This document shows, one piece after another, positions 16,187-23,705 of a stretch of 64,000 nt of DNA. Position 1 is the first letter of the stretch; each line of letters begins with the position of its first letter. The notes beneath the pieces are model-generated. The model saw only the letters and a list, made by a program, of their open reading frames with translations. It was not told the DNA's origin and did no database searches. The position numbers and the translations under genes are program-made. This DNA is from JAFAHD01 sp963772515 (GTDB lineage Bacteria; Vulcanimicrobiota; Vulcanimicrobiia; Eremiobacterales; Eremiobacteraceae): contig CAVYXC010000002.1 in the NCBI GenBank assembly GCA_963772515.1, forward strand, positions 372,001-436,000. Direction: 5' to 3'.

Positions 16187-18417
16187 CGGAGCAGCGGCGA
16201 GGAAGCGGGCGAACCCGCTGCCGGCCTGTGCTTGAGCACGACGATCGGCGTTTGCTGATCGCTGTTGCCGTGCGGGTTGTCGCGCAGGCACACGCGCACT
16301 GCGTCGCGGTCGACCGCTGCGCTGGCGCCGAGCACTTCGACTTTATGAAGGTCGTTCGCGTCGACGATGGCCGCATGCGCGCCGCACGCGGCGGCGATCT
16401 GCTCGGCGACTGCCTGCGGATCATGCGGACCGAGCACGATGTGCCGCTCGTAGGGCGGCATCGTGCCGGTGTAACCGTCGATCTCGGCGACTGCGGGGCC
16501 GAGGATACGGTAGAAGTCCCCGCGCCGGCCGATCAGCCTGCCCGCCGCACCGGCGACGGCCGCGGCCACCACTTTGGCCGCGCCGACGTTCTCGATCACC
16601 AGTTGCATCGACTCGGGCTGGCTCATCGTCGCGTATGAACCGGCGCGGTCGGCGAGCATGCGCGCAAGCCGGCCCGGCCGGATCGCCTCGGCCGGGATCG
16701 AGCGGCCCTGCGCGATCGCCACTGCGGTCTCGGAGATGCACACCACGTCGTCGCTGCCCGCGATGCCGCGCACGCAGTCCGCGACGAGCCGAGCGAGGTC
16801 ATCGCCGGACTTCACGAGCGGAGTGCGGACCGGCAACGCAACGATCCGCGCGGGCAATTCAGGAGCTTGCACCGCGAACGTCTGCGCGCGCCAGCGCTGC
16901 CCGTCTGCCGCACCCGCGCCGAGAACGCCGGGGAGCTTCGGGATAGTCTCCCTCCCCGGCTCGGCTTCGGCGGCTCTCGCCGCCTCAGACGTCTCGGCTT
17001 TCGGTGCCGCAGACGAGCCGCTCGCAGGAGCGAGCAGGGCGTCGAGGATCTCCTCCATGCGTTGCACGCGCGATCCCTTGAGCAAGACCGCATCGCCCTC
17101 GCGCAGCTGATCGCGAAGCGTTTGGGCGATCTCGGCGTTGGTCACATATGTGTGCACGGCGGTCGGCGCCATGCCGGCCTCGAGCGCGCCGAGCGCGATC
17201 GCTTGCGCGTGGTCGCCGCCGCAATACAGCGCTTCGACCCCCGTCTGCGCCGCCGCGGCGCCGGTCTCCGCGTGTCCGGCAGCTGCCCCCTGGCCAAGCT
17301 CCGCCATGCTGCCGAGGATGGCGATGTGCCGCCGTGCGGGCAACGATGCGAATGCGCTCAGCGCGTGTCGCATCGAAGTTGGGCTCGCGTTGTATGCATC
17401 GTAGACCGCCGTCGCGCCATTCGGGAGTGTGTGCTGTTCGAATCGACCTGGCGGCAAACGCAAGTCGCCGAACCCATCGATCGCCTCCTCGAATCCGACG
17501 CCGCACTGCAGTGCGGCGGCAGCGGCAAGGAGCGCATCGCGCAGATGGTGCTCGCCGAGAAGGTGCCATGCGGCAAACGCGTGCGACGCCCCAAGCGACA
17601 GCGGCACGCGCCCGTCGCGCGGTTCGCCGGCTTCGAGCGTCAAACCGGGCATCTCCGGCTCGCCGCACAGACGCACCCATAGCGCCCGCTCGGCGATGTC
17701 CGTTTCAACCGCCAGGCGGCGCGTCCACTCGTCGGCCGCGTTGCACACCGGGCGAGCGCCCGCACCGAAGATGGCGAACTTGGTGCGCGCGAGCTCTTCG
17801 CGACTCGCGAAGAACTCCAGGTGCGCCTCGCCGACGTTCACCAGCACGCCGACGTCGGGCGCTGCGATCTCCACAAGTTCGGCGATCTCGCCGGGGTGGC
17901 GTGCGCCGAACTCCGCGACGGCGACGTCGACGTCGCCGCTCTCGGCGATGGCGTAGCAGAGCTTGGCCACGCCGAGCTCGTTGTTCTCGTTCTGCGGCGT
18001 CGCGATCACGCGCCGGAAGCGTCCGATGAGCTGGGCTGCAAACGCCTTCGTGGTCGTCTTGCCGACACTGCCCGTGACGGCGACGACCAGCGTGCGCGCC
18101 GCCATCCGTCGCGCAGCTGCGGCGCCGCGCAGATATGCGGCTTTGGTGTCGTCCACCACGACCACGGTCGCCTCGCTGCCCGCCGGCACCGCCTCCGGGC
18201 GCTCGACGACGAGTCCCGCCGCACCAGCCGCAAGCGCAGCCCCTATATAATGATGGCCGTCGAAATTCTCGCCGCGCAGGGCCACGAAGGTCTCACCGGG
18301 ACGCAGCGTGCGCGAGTCCGTGCTGGGAACGAACGGCACGTCCGCCTCGAGCCGAGCTGCGGCGGCGAGCCGGCCCTGCGACGCCTCGAGGAAACGCGAC
18401 AGCGTCAGCCTGCTCAT
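16183..18417 (-). CDS. murF: MurF ligase fused to an F420-0:glutamate ligase (CofE)-like domain
   Basis: A 744-residue protein, about 290 longer than ordinary MurF. Residues 1-~460 are MurF, which adds D-Ala-D-Ala to UDP-MurNAc-tripeptide: STDSRTLRPGETFVALRG, P-loop VTGSVGKTTTKA (114-125), QNENNELGV, NVGEAHLEFF, YDAYNASPTSM, LGSMAELG, VLLKGSR. An Ala/Glu-rich linker (~463-500) follows. Residues ~520-725 resemble the PF01996-type ligase fold: ALPVRTPLVKSGDDLARLV, ISETAVAIAQGR, GRRGDFYRILG, MPPYERHIVLGPHDP, AAIVDANDL and DNPHGNSDQQTPIVVL. The second assignment rests on recalled motifs, not a search. It overlaps murE and mraY by ATGA, within the dcw operon. The fused domain may modify a cell-wall precursor or be unrelated to F420; its substrate is unknown. 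Confidence 0.9.
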   Translation of the reverse strand: MSRLTLSRFLEASQGRLAAAARLEADVPFVPSTDSRTLRPGETFVALRGENFDGHHYIGAALAAGAAGLVVERPEAVPAGSEATVVVVDDTKAAYLRGAAAARRMAARTLVVAVTGSVGKTTTKAFAAQLIGRFRRVIATPQNENNELGVAKLCYAIAESGDVDVAVAEFGARHPGEIAELVEIAAPDVGVLVNVGEAHLEFFASREELARTKFAIFGAGARPVCNAADEWTRRLAVETDIAERALWVRLCGEPEMPGLTLEAGEPRDGRVPLSLGASHAFAAWHLLGEHHLRDALLAAAAALQCGVGFEEAIDGFGDLRLPPGRFEQHTLPNGATAVYDAYNASPTSMRHALSAFASLPARRHIAILGSMAELGQGAAAGHAETGAAAAQTGVEALYCGGDHAQAIALGALEAGMAPTAVHTYVTNAEIAQTLRDQLREGDAVLLKGSRVQRMEEILDALLAPASGSSAAPKAETSEAARAAEAEPGRETIPKLPGVLGAGAADGQRWRAQTFAVQAPELPARIVALPVRTPLVKSGDDLARLVADCVRGIAGSDDVVCISETAVAIAQGRSIPAEAIRPGRLARMLADRAGSYATMSQPESMQLVIENVGAAKVVAAAVAGAAGRLIGRRGDFYRILGPAVAEIDGYTGTMPPYERHIVLGPHDPQAVAEQIAAACGAHAAIVDANDLHKVEVLGASAAVDRDAVRVCLRDNPHGNSDQQTPIVVLKHRPAAGSPASSPLLR

Positions 18418-19901
18418 GCGCCTGCCTTGCGGATCGCGGCCTCGGCCATGCTCACGTCCGAGAACGGCACGCGGTCGTCGCGGATGAGCTGGTAGGATTC
18501 GTGGCCTTTGCCGGCGATCACGACGACGTCACCCGGTTCGGCTTCTGCGATCGCGTTTTCGATGGCGCGCGCCCGGTCGGGTTCGATGCTGTAGCTGGCG
18601 CCTTCGCCTTCCATGCCGGCCAGCACGTCGTCGATGATGCGTTTGGGATCTTCGAAGCGCGGGTTGTCGGTCGTCAACACCACGTGGTCGGCCAGCTCGC
18701 GTGCGATGCGCCCCATCACCGGCCTCTTGAGCGGGTCGCGGTCGCCGCCGCATCCGAACACGCACACGACGCGATGTTCGGTGAGCGCGCGCGCCGCCCG
18801 CAAGACGTTGCGCAAACCGTCGGGCGTGTGCGCGTAGTCCACATACACGCCGATGCGCTCGGCGGGCACTTGCGTCATGCGGCCCGGCACCGCGCTGACC
18901 GCGAGCAGGCCTTGCGCGATTGCTTCCACGTCGAAATCGAGCGCCGTCGCGCAGGCAATCGCCGTCATGGCGTTGGCGACGTTGAACGGTCCAGGCAGTC
19001 GCATCATGAACGGTGCCGGGCGCAGCGCGGGGACCGAGAAGCGCGAACCATCGGCGAACAGCTCGACGTTGACGGCGCGCAGCGCAGCATCGGGATTATC
19101 CACCGCGTACGTCAGCGCTACGGGCAGGTCGGCGGCGAGCCGTTTACCCTCGGGATCGTCGAGGTTGAGGACGCACGTGCCCGGAGGCTTCACCTCGTTG
19201 CGCCGCGCCAGTTCGAACAGACGCCGTTTGGTGGCGGCGTAGGTCTCGAAACTACCGTGAAAATCGAGATGGTCGTGCGTGATGTTGGTCAGCGCCGCGA
19301 CGTCGAACTCGACGTCGTCGACGCGATGCATGGCGAGCGCGTGGCTGGACACCTCCAGCACCGCGCCAGTGGCGCCCGCTGCGCGAAAGCGCCCGAGCAA
19401 CGACTGCAGATCGTGCGCATACGGCGTCGTGTGCGCGAGATCGACCGAGAACTTGTCGCCGAGGCGCGCGCCCAACGTGCCGATCAAACCGAACGAGCGC
19501 CCGGCGGCCACGGTGATCGCTTCGAAGATATGCGTCGTCGTCGTCTTGCCGTTCGTGCCGGTGACGCCGACGCAGGTCAGCGCATTTGCGGGCCTGCCCC
19601 ACAGCTCGGCCGCGATCGGGGATAGGGCTGCGAGCACCGATGGGACGACGACCAAAGGCGCGCTGCCGATCTCGACGTCATGCTCGGCCAGCACAGCCGC
19701 CGCGCCGGCGACGACCGCCTCCGCGGCGTGCGCGTGGCCGTCCTCGTGCAGACCGCGCAGACACGCGAACAGGGCGCCTCGCTCGATGCGTCGCGAGTCG
19801 ATGCTGATCGAGGTGACGAGCACGTCGGGATCGCCGCTCACTCGCGCGTCGCTCACGCCGGCGAGCAGACGCCGCAGCAGCGTCGGCATCGGATTCGTCA
19901 T
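18414..19901 (-). CDS. murE: UDP-MurNAc-L-Ala-D-Glu--meso-diaminopimelate ligase
   Basis: Adds the third stem-peptide residue in the cytoplasm. The 495-residue product has the P-loop VTGTNGKTTTTH (~113-124), TTPYAHDL, LEVSSHALAMHRV, ITHDHLDFHGSFE, PGPFNVANA, YVDYAHTPDGL and FGCGGDRDPLKRPVMG. The specificity motif is DNPR at 412-415, characteristic of meso-DAP-adding MurE (L-Lys enzymes lack that arginine), so a DAP-type peptidoglycan is predicted. ATG at 19901 overlaps the ftsI stop (ATGA). Confidence 0.97.
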   Translation of the reverse strand: MTNPMPTLLRRLLAGVSDARVSGDPDVLVTSISIDSRRIERGALFACLRGLHEDGHAHAAEAVVAGAAAVLAEHDVEIGSAPLVVVPSVLAALSPIAAELWGRPANALTCVGVTGTNGKTTTTHIFEAITVAAGRSFGLIGTLGARLGDKFSVDLAHTTPYAHDLQSLLGRFRAAGATGAVLEVSSHALAMHRVDDVEFDVAALTNITHDHLDFHGSFETYAATKRRLFELARRNEVKPPGTCVLNLDDPEGKRLAADLPVALTYAVDNPDAALRAVNVELFADGSRFSVPALRPAPFMMRLPGPFNVANAMTAIACATALDFDVEAIAQGLLAVSAVPGRMTQVPAERIGVYVDYAHTPDGLRNVLRAARALTEHRVVCVFGCGGDRDPLKRPVMGRIARELADHVVLTTDNPRFEDPKRIIDDVLAGMEGEGASYSIEPDRARAIENAIAEAEPGDVVVIAGKGHESYQLIRDDRVPFSDVSMAEAAIRKAGA

Positions 19902-21715
19902 TGATGTATAGGCGTCGTATTCCTCCGAACGGTGGCGGGCGCCTCGCGACGCACCGGCGCGGGTCTCGGAGGCTGCGCAGCAGTGGTTTCGGCCAGGTCG
20001 CCATCAGCGCGTTTGGGCAAGACGCCCTCGCGCCATAGCACGCGCAGCGCGAGCTCGCGGAACGCCGGCGCGGCGACGATCCCGCCGTAATATGCGCCGC
20101 GGGGGCGCTCGACGTTGATCAGCACGACGTATTGCGGTCTGTCCGCGGGCACGATGCCGATGAAGGACGCGATGTATTCGCCCTGCTGGTACTCCCCGTG
20201 CTCGACGATCTGCGCGGTGCCGGTCTTGCCGGCCACTGCGTAGCCGGCGATCTGCGCATTCGTGCCGGTCCCCTCCCGGACCACGTCGCGCAGCATCGCG
20301 AGCAGCGCTGCCGCGGTCTGCGGCCGCATGACGCGGCGCACGGCCTCCGGCGGATACGTGCGCACGACGCGTCCGTCAGGATCCAGCACTTCGCGCGCGA
20401 TGAGCGGACGCATCAGGACACCGCCGTTGGCGATGGCCGCATAGGCGCGTGCGAGGGCGAGGCCGGTCACCGAAACGCCCTGGCCGAAAGCGATCGTGGC
20501 TTCGCGCGAGCCGTACCAATGATCGGGCGTGTCGATGATGCCCGGGCTTTCGCCCGGCAGGTCCACGCCGCTGACCTCGTCGAGACCGAAACGCTTGATG
20601 TAGTCGCCCATGGTCCGCTTGCCGACGCGCAGCGCGACCTCGGCCGCGCCGACGTTGTGCGAGAACGTGACGATATCAGAAAGCGTCTCGCGCGCATGCC
20701 CCGATGGCATGAGGCCGTCATCCGCGTTGTGGATCACGTAGCCGCCGACGTCGATGACGTTCTCGGCTGGAAACGTGTCGCTCAGACCGACGCTTCCCGA
20801 ATCGATCGCCGCGGTCGCCGTGATCAGCTTGAACGTCGAGCCCGGCTCGAAGGGATCGGTGATCGCGCGATCTTTGTACGAATCCTGGGGGAACGCCGCG
20901 TAATGATTCGGATCGAAGTTCGGCCAGTTCGCAAGCGCGAGGATCTCTCCGGTGCCGGCGCGCAGCACGATCGCGCTGGCGCTGCGGGCGCTGTATGTTG
21001 CGGCGGTCTTGGCAAGCACGTCTTCGGCCGCGAGCTGCAGCGAGCGGTCGATGGTGAGCACGACCGTGTCGCCGGTGACGGCCTGCTGCACGACTCGCCG
21101 CCCGAACGGGATCGGACGCAGCTGGCTGTCGGTCTCCTCGACGACCTGGCCCGGTTTGCCCGCGAGCACGTCGTTGAACGAGACCTCGATGCCGGCGAGC
21201 CCTTGATTGTCGATGCCGGTGAAGCCGATCACCGTCGAGCCGATGCGGCCTTGCGGGTCGACGCGCAAGCCCGTCGGCTCGTCGCTCGTGCCGATGCCGG
21301 GCAATGCCAGGCCGTCGATGCGCTCGCCGAGCGCCTTCGGACGCATGCGGTCGAGATAGATGAAGGTCGTGTGCGCGGAGAGCTCGCGCTCGAGCAGCGG
21401 CGCGGGCTGGTGGAGCAGCGGCGCGAGCGTCGCCGCCGCGGCGCGCGGGTCAGAGACGTCGGGCGGTTGCGCGAAGATCTGCACGGCGGGCGACGTGCCC
21501 GCGAACACCGCGCCAAAACGGTCGACGATGCGGCCGCGGCGGCCGCTGACCGGGTATTCCGCGCGATGCTGATCGACGGCGATCGACGCGAGGGCGGCGC
21601 CGTCGCGCACTTGCACTTTATACAGCCGCGCGGCGAGCAGTCCCGTGACGAGGAAAAACACCCAGAAGATGAAGATCGCGCGCGCGCGAAGGCGGCTTCG
21701 TTCTTTCTCCTTCAC
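19898..21715 (-). CDS. ftsI: Division-specific transpeptidase FtsI (class B PBP)
   Basis: A membrane-anchored penicillin-binding protein that cross-links septal peptidoglycan in the periplasm. 605 residues from the GTG at 21715: short cytoplasmic KEKERSRLRAR, one transmembrane helix (IFIFWVFFLVTGLLAARLY), pedestal domain with RGRIVDRFG, then transpeptidase domain with STFK (303-306), SHN (352-354) and KTG (497-499), the three active-site motifs in normal order. No PASTA domain. The frame is open 22 codons further upstream over the end of ftsL. Its place between ftsL and murE is canonical. The basic C-terminal tail carries no recognised motif. Confidence 0.95.
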   Translation of the reverse strand: MKEKERSRLRARAIFIFWVFFLVTGLLAARLYKVQVRDGAALASIAVDQHRAEYPVSGRRGRIVDRFGAVFAGTSPAVQIFAQPPDVSDPRAAAATLAPLLHQPAPLLERELSAHTTFIYLDRMRPKALGERIDGLALPGIGTSDEPTGLRVDPQGRIGSTVIGFTGIDNQGLAGIEVSFNDVLAGKPGQVVEETDSQLRPIPFGRRVVQQAVTGDTVVLTIDRSLQLAAEDVLAKTAATYSARSASAIVLRAGTGEILALANWPNFDPNHYAAFPQDSYKDRAITDPFEPGSTFKLITATAAIDSGSVGLSDTFPAENVIDVGGYVIHNADDGLMPSGHARETLSDIVTFSHNVGAAEVALRVGKRTMGDYIKRFGLDEVSGVDLPGESPGIIDTPDHWYGSREATIAFGQGVSVTGLALARAYAAIANGGVLMRPLIAREVLDPDGRVVRTYPPEAVRRVMRPQTAAALLAMLRDVVREGTGTNAQIAGYAVAGKTGTAQIVEHGEYQQGEYIASFIGIVPADRPQYVVLINVERPRGAYYGGIVAAPAFRELALRVLWREGVLPKRADGDLAETTAAQPPRPAPVRREAPATVRRNTTPIHQ

Positions 21716-21734
21716 GCGGTGAGCCGGCGCGCCT

Positions 21735-22175
21735 CTAGCGCGCGAAGAACAAGCGGGTGAAGCGCGCGATTCCGGCGGCAAACGCCGTCGTCGTGGGCTT
21801 GCTGCTTGGCGCGGGCAGTCTGATCACGGCGACGCGCGCCGGTTCCTTCATATGTAGTGCGGCGGCGGCGGCCTCGAGGCGGGCGACCGATTGCGCCTGT
21901 GCCACGCGCTGGCGCAGCGCATCGTCCGTCTGCACCAGTTGCGCCTGCAATGTTTGATCGGCGCCGAGCCGATATGTCTGAGCGGCCAACTCGGCCGTCA
22001 GACCGACGTAGCCGAAGATCATGACGAGCGGCACGATGGCGATGGCGACGATCCGCGCCGCTGACACCGTTTTGCGTCGCGTGGCGCGGGTGCCGGCGCT
22101 GCGTCTGCGCGCGTTGCGCGGCGCCGGCGTCAGGCGCCGGTCGAACTCGAGTTTATACGCGTGCGCTGTTGCCAT
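21735..22175 (-). CDS. ftsL: FtsL-like bitopic division protein
   Basis: A 146-residue protein between rsmH and ftsI, exactly where ftsL sits in dcw clusters. It has a basic cytoplasmic N-terminus (~45 residues), one transmembrane helix (ARIVAIAIVPLVMIFGYVGL) and a periplasmic segment of heptad character (QTYRLGADQTLQAQLVQTDDA, split). That is the FtsL/DivIC architecture: a short coiled coil that joins FtsB and FtsQ and helps activate FtsW/FtsI. Sequence identity in this family is low, so the call rests on position and topology. The start ATG at 22175 lies 3 bases before the rsmH stop; the upstream open frame is an rsmH shadow. Confidence 0.75.
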   Translation of the reverse strand: MATAHAYKLEFDRRLTPAPRNARRRSAGTRATRRKTVSAARIVAIAIVPLVMIFGYVGLTAELAAQTYRLGADQTLQAQLVQTDDALRQRVAQAQSVARLEAAAAALHMKEPARVAVIRLPAPSSKPTTTAFAAGIARFTRLFFAR

Positions 22176-22177
22176 CG

Positions 22178-23101
22178 CTACGCGCTTCTCGGCAGATTCT
22201 GGTCGGTGCGCGCCGCGGCGCGCAGCTTGGCGCTGCGGCTGCGCGGGTTGGCTGCGATCTCCGTCTGCGTCGGGCTCAGCGGCTTGCGCGTCAAGACCTC
22301 GGCGACGCCGGCGCGGCGCCACGCCGCGAATTGGTGTTTGACGACGCGGTCTTCGCCGGAATGAAAGCTGATGACCGCTATCCGGCCGCCGGGCCGCACG
22401 CAGGCGATCGCGGCTTCGAGGCTTGCGGCAAGGCTGTCGAGGTCTTCGTTCACCGCCATGCGCAACGCCAGAAAGGTCCGCGTCGCCGGATGGATGCCTC
22501 GACGATGGGCGCCGCGCGGCTGCGCGGCCAGGACGGCGGCGACCAGATCGGACGTCGTGCGCAGCGGCGAGCGCTCGCGCCGTCGGACGATCTGGCGCGC
22601 GATGCGCCGCGCGTTGCGCTCGTCGCCGAATTCAAAGATGATATCCGCGATCTCGCCCTCTTTGGCGGTCGCGAGCAATTGCGCAGCGGTCGCCGCGTCG
22701 GACGTCGGATCCAAGCGCATGTCGAGCTCGCCCTCGCCCGCGAACGCGAATCCGCGCGCGGCGTCGGCAAGCTGCAACGACGACAGTCCGAGGTCGTAGA
22801 CGACGCCGTTCACGCTGCCCACTCCGAGGGAAGCAAGCACGTCGGCGAGCTGTGCGAAATTGGCATGGACCGGCGTGAGGCGCTGTTCGTAGCGCTGTGC
22901 GAGCACGCGCGCACGGTCGTACGCTTCCGGGTCGGCGTCCAGCGCGATGACGCGCGCCCCGGGTATGCGGGCCAGGATGCCTTGCGTGAACCCGCCGGCG
23001 CCGAAGGTGCAATCGACAAGAACCGGACTTTCGACATCTGCCGGCGCGAGCAGCGCGAGCGTCTCATCGAGCATGACTGGCACATGGCTAGTAGAGTCCA
23101 A
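22178..23101 (-). CDS. rsmH: 16S rRNA (cytosine(1402)-N4)-methyltransferase RsmH
   Basis: A SAM-dependent methyltransferase of C1402 in the ribosomal P-site. The 307-residue product has the family start SHVPVMLDETLALLAP, the SAM motif VDCTFGAGGFTQGIL, ALDADPEAY, NFAQLADVL, GVVYDLGLSSLQLADAARGF and the late motifs AVNEDLDSL and VISFHSGEDRVVKHQF. The start is TTG at 23101, overlapping the mraZ end by 14 bases; GTG seven codons in (HVPVM) is an alternative. mraZ-rsmH-ftsL is the standard head of the dcw operon. Confidence 0.96.
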   Translation of the reverse strand: MDSTSHVPVMLDETLALLAPADVESPVLVDCTFGAGGFTQGILARIPGARVIALDADPEAYDRARVLAQRYEQRLTPVHANFAQLADVLASLGVGSVNGVVYDLGLSSLQLADAARGFAFAGEGELDMRLDPTSDAATAAQLLATAKEGEIADIIFEFGDERNARRIARQIVRRRERSPLRTTSDLVAAVLAAQPRGAHRRGIHPATRTFLALRMAVNEDLDSLAASLEAAIACVRPGGRIAVISFHSGEDRVVKHQFAAWRRAGVAEVLTRKPLSPTQTEIAANPRSRSAKLRAAARTDQNLPRSA

Positions 23102-23528
23102 GCTCGGTCATCAGGTCGGCCATCCGCTCGGGCGCCGCGCTGGCTTTGCGCCAGTTGCCGGCCGCCCACATCTCGATGCGCGTCAACGCGCCGACGAGAA
23201 TCGCGTCGCGATCGAGCTGGGCATACTCGCGCAGCGCCGGCGGGATCAGGAGCCGGCCCTGCGCGTCGAGCGTGACCTCCTCGGTGTGCGCGAACAGATG
23301 ACGGACGAAGGTGCGGTACTGCGCGTCCTTGCGCGGGGCCGCTTCCAGCTTGGCGCAAAAATCCGACCAGGCGGATTCCGGATACAGCGCAAGGCATGGT
23401 TCCGGCGGGGCGATCGTCAACACGAAATGGTCGCCGAGGCGCGCTCGAAGACGAGCCGGGATGGTCAAACGACCCTTCTCGTCCAGAGAATGTTCGAACT
23501 GTCCCGTAAACTTCGGGAGAGCGCTCAT
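23088..23528 (-). CDS. mraZ: Transcriptional regulator MraZ
   Basis: A ring-forming AbrB-fold DNA-binding protein that controls the dcw operon. The 146-residue product has two SpoVT-AbrB half-repeats: FTGQFEHSLDEKGRLTIPAR near the N-terminus and EEVTLDAQGRLLIPPALREY in the middle, each with the DxxGR(L)xIP signature that contacts DNA. ATG at 23528 starts the conserved region. Four 10-bp GTGGGG repeats lie immediately upstream and overlap its promoter, matching the known autoregulatory arrangement. Confidence 0.95.
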   Translation of the reverse strand: MSALPKFTGQFEHSLDEKGRLTIPARLRARLGDHFVLTIAPPEPCLALYPESAWSDFCAKLEAAPRKDAQYRTFVRHLFAHTEEVTLDAQGRLLIPPALREYAQLDRDAILVGALTRIEMWAAGNWRKASAAPERMADLMTELGLY

Positions 23529-23540
23529 AATAGAGATCCC

Positions 23541-23580
23541 AAGCCCCACGGTAAGCCACTTTGCCCCACTATACCCCACT
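23541..23580 (-). promoter_or_regulatory. MraZ boxes: four 10-bp GTGGGG repeats
   Basis: On the minus strand GTGGGG-type hexamers recur at exactly 10-base spacing (plus-strand CCCCAC at 23544, 23564 and 23574; a weaker AGCCAC at 23554). MraZ binds tandem GTGGG-type direct repeats of this period in its own promoter region. The array runs from the -10 element towards the mraZ start, so occupancy would block transcription of the dcw operon. Confidence 0.9.
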
Positions 23581-23597
23581 TATCGGTTGTTTGTAAA
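23568..23597 (-). promoter_or_regulatory. Promoter of the mraZ/dcw operon
   Basis: Minus strand: -35 TTTACA (23597-23592), 18-base spacer, -10 TATAGT (23573-23568); each box is one mismatch from consensus. The first MraZ boxes overlap the spacer end and the -10, and mraZ starts about 40 bases downstream of the -10. Confidence 0.8.
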
Positions 23598-23633
23598 GTG
23601 GGACACACGTGTTCGGGCGCTTGGAAACGCGAA

Positions 23634-23655
23634 GAGCCGCGCGTGTGCGCGGCTC
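23634..23655 (-). terminator. Hairpin, possible terminator after the thioredoxin-TPR gene
   Basis: A perfect 9-bp GC-rich stem, GAGCCGCGC / GCGCGGCTC, with a 4-base loop, about 50 bases after the stop of the upstream minus-strand gene and just before the mraZ promoter. On the minus strand it is followed by TTCGCGTTTCC, only a weak U-tract. It would insulate the dcw promoter from read-through. Confidence 0.55.
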
Positions 23656-23705
23656 CTCGGGCTTGATGTCGTCGCGTGCGCCCCGTCTCGGTGGCGCTCG
23701 ATCGC

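Noticed and set aside
18135..21760. Two plus-strand frames of about 500 codons opposite murE/murF and ftsI
   Set aside because: Both mirror conserved Mur/FtsI genes and show no protein-like hydrophobic pattern or ribosome binding site; shadows.
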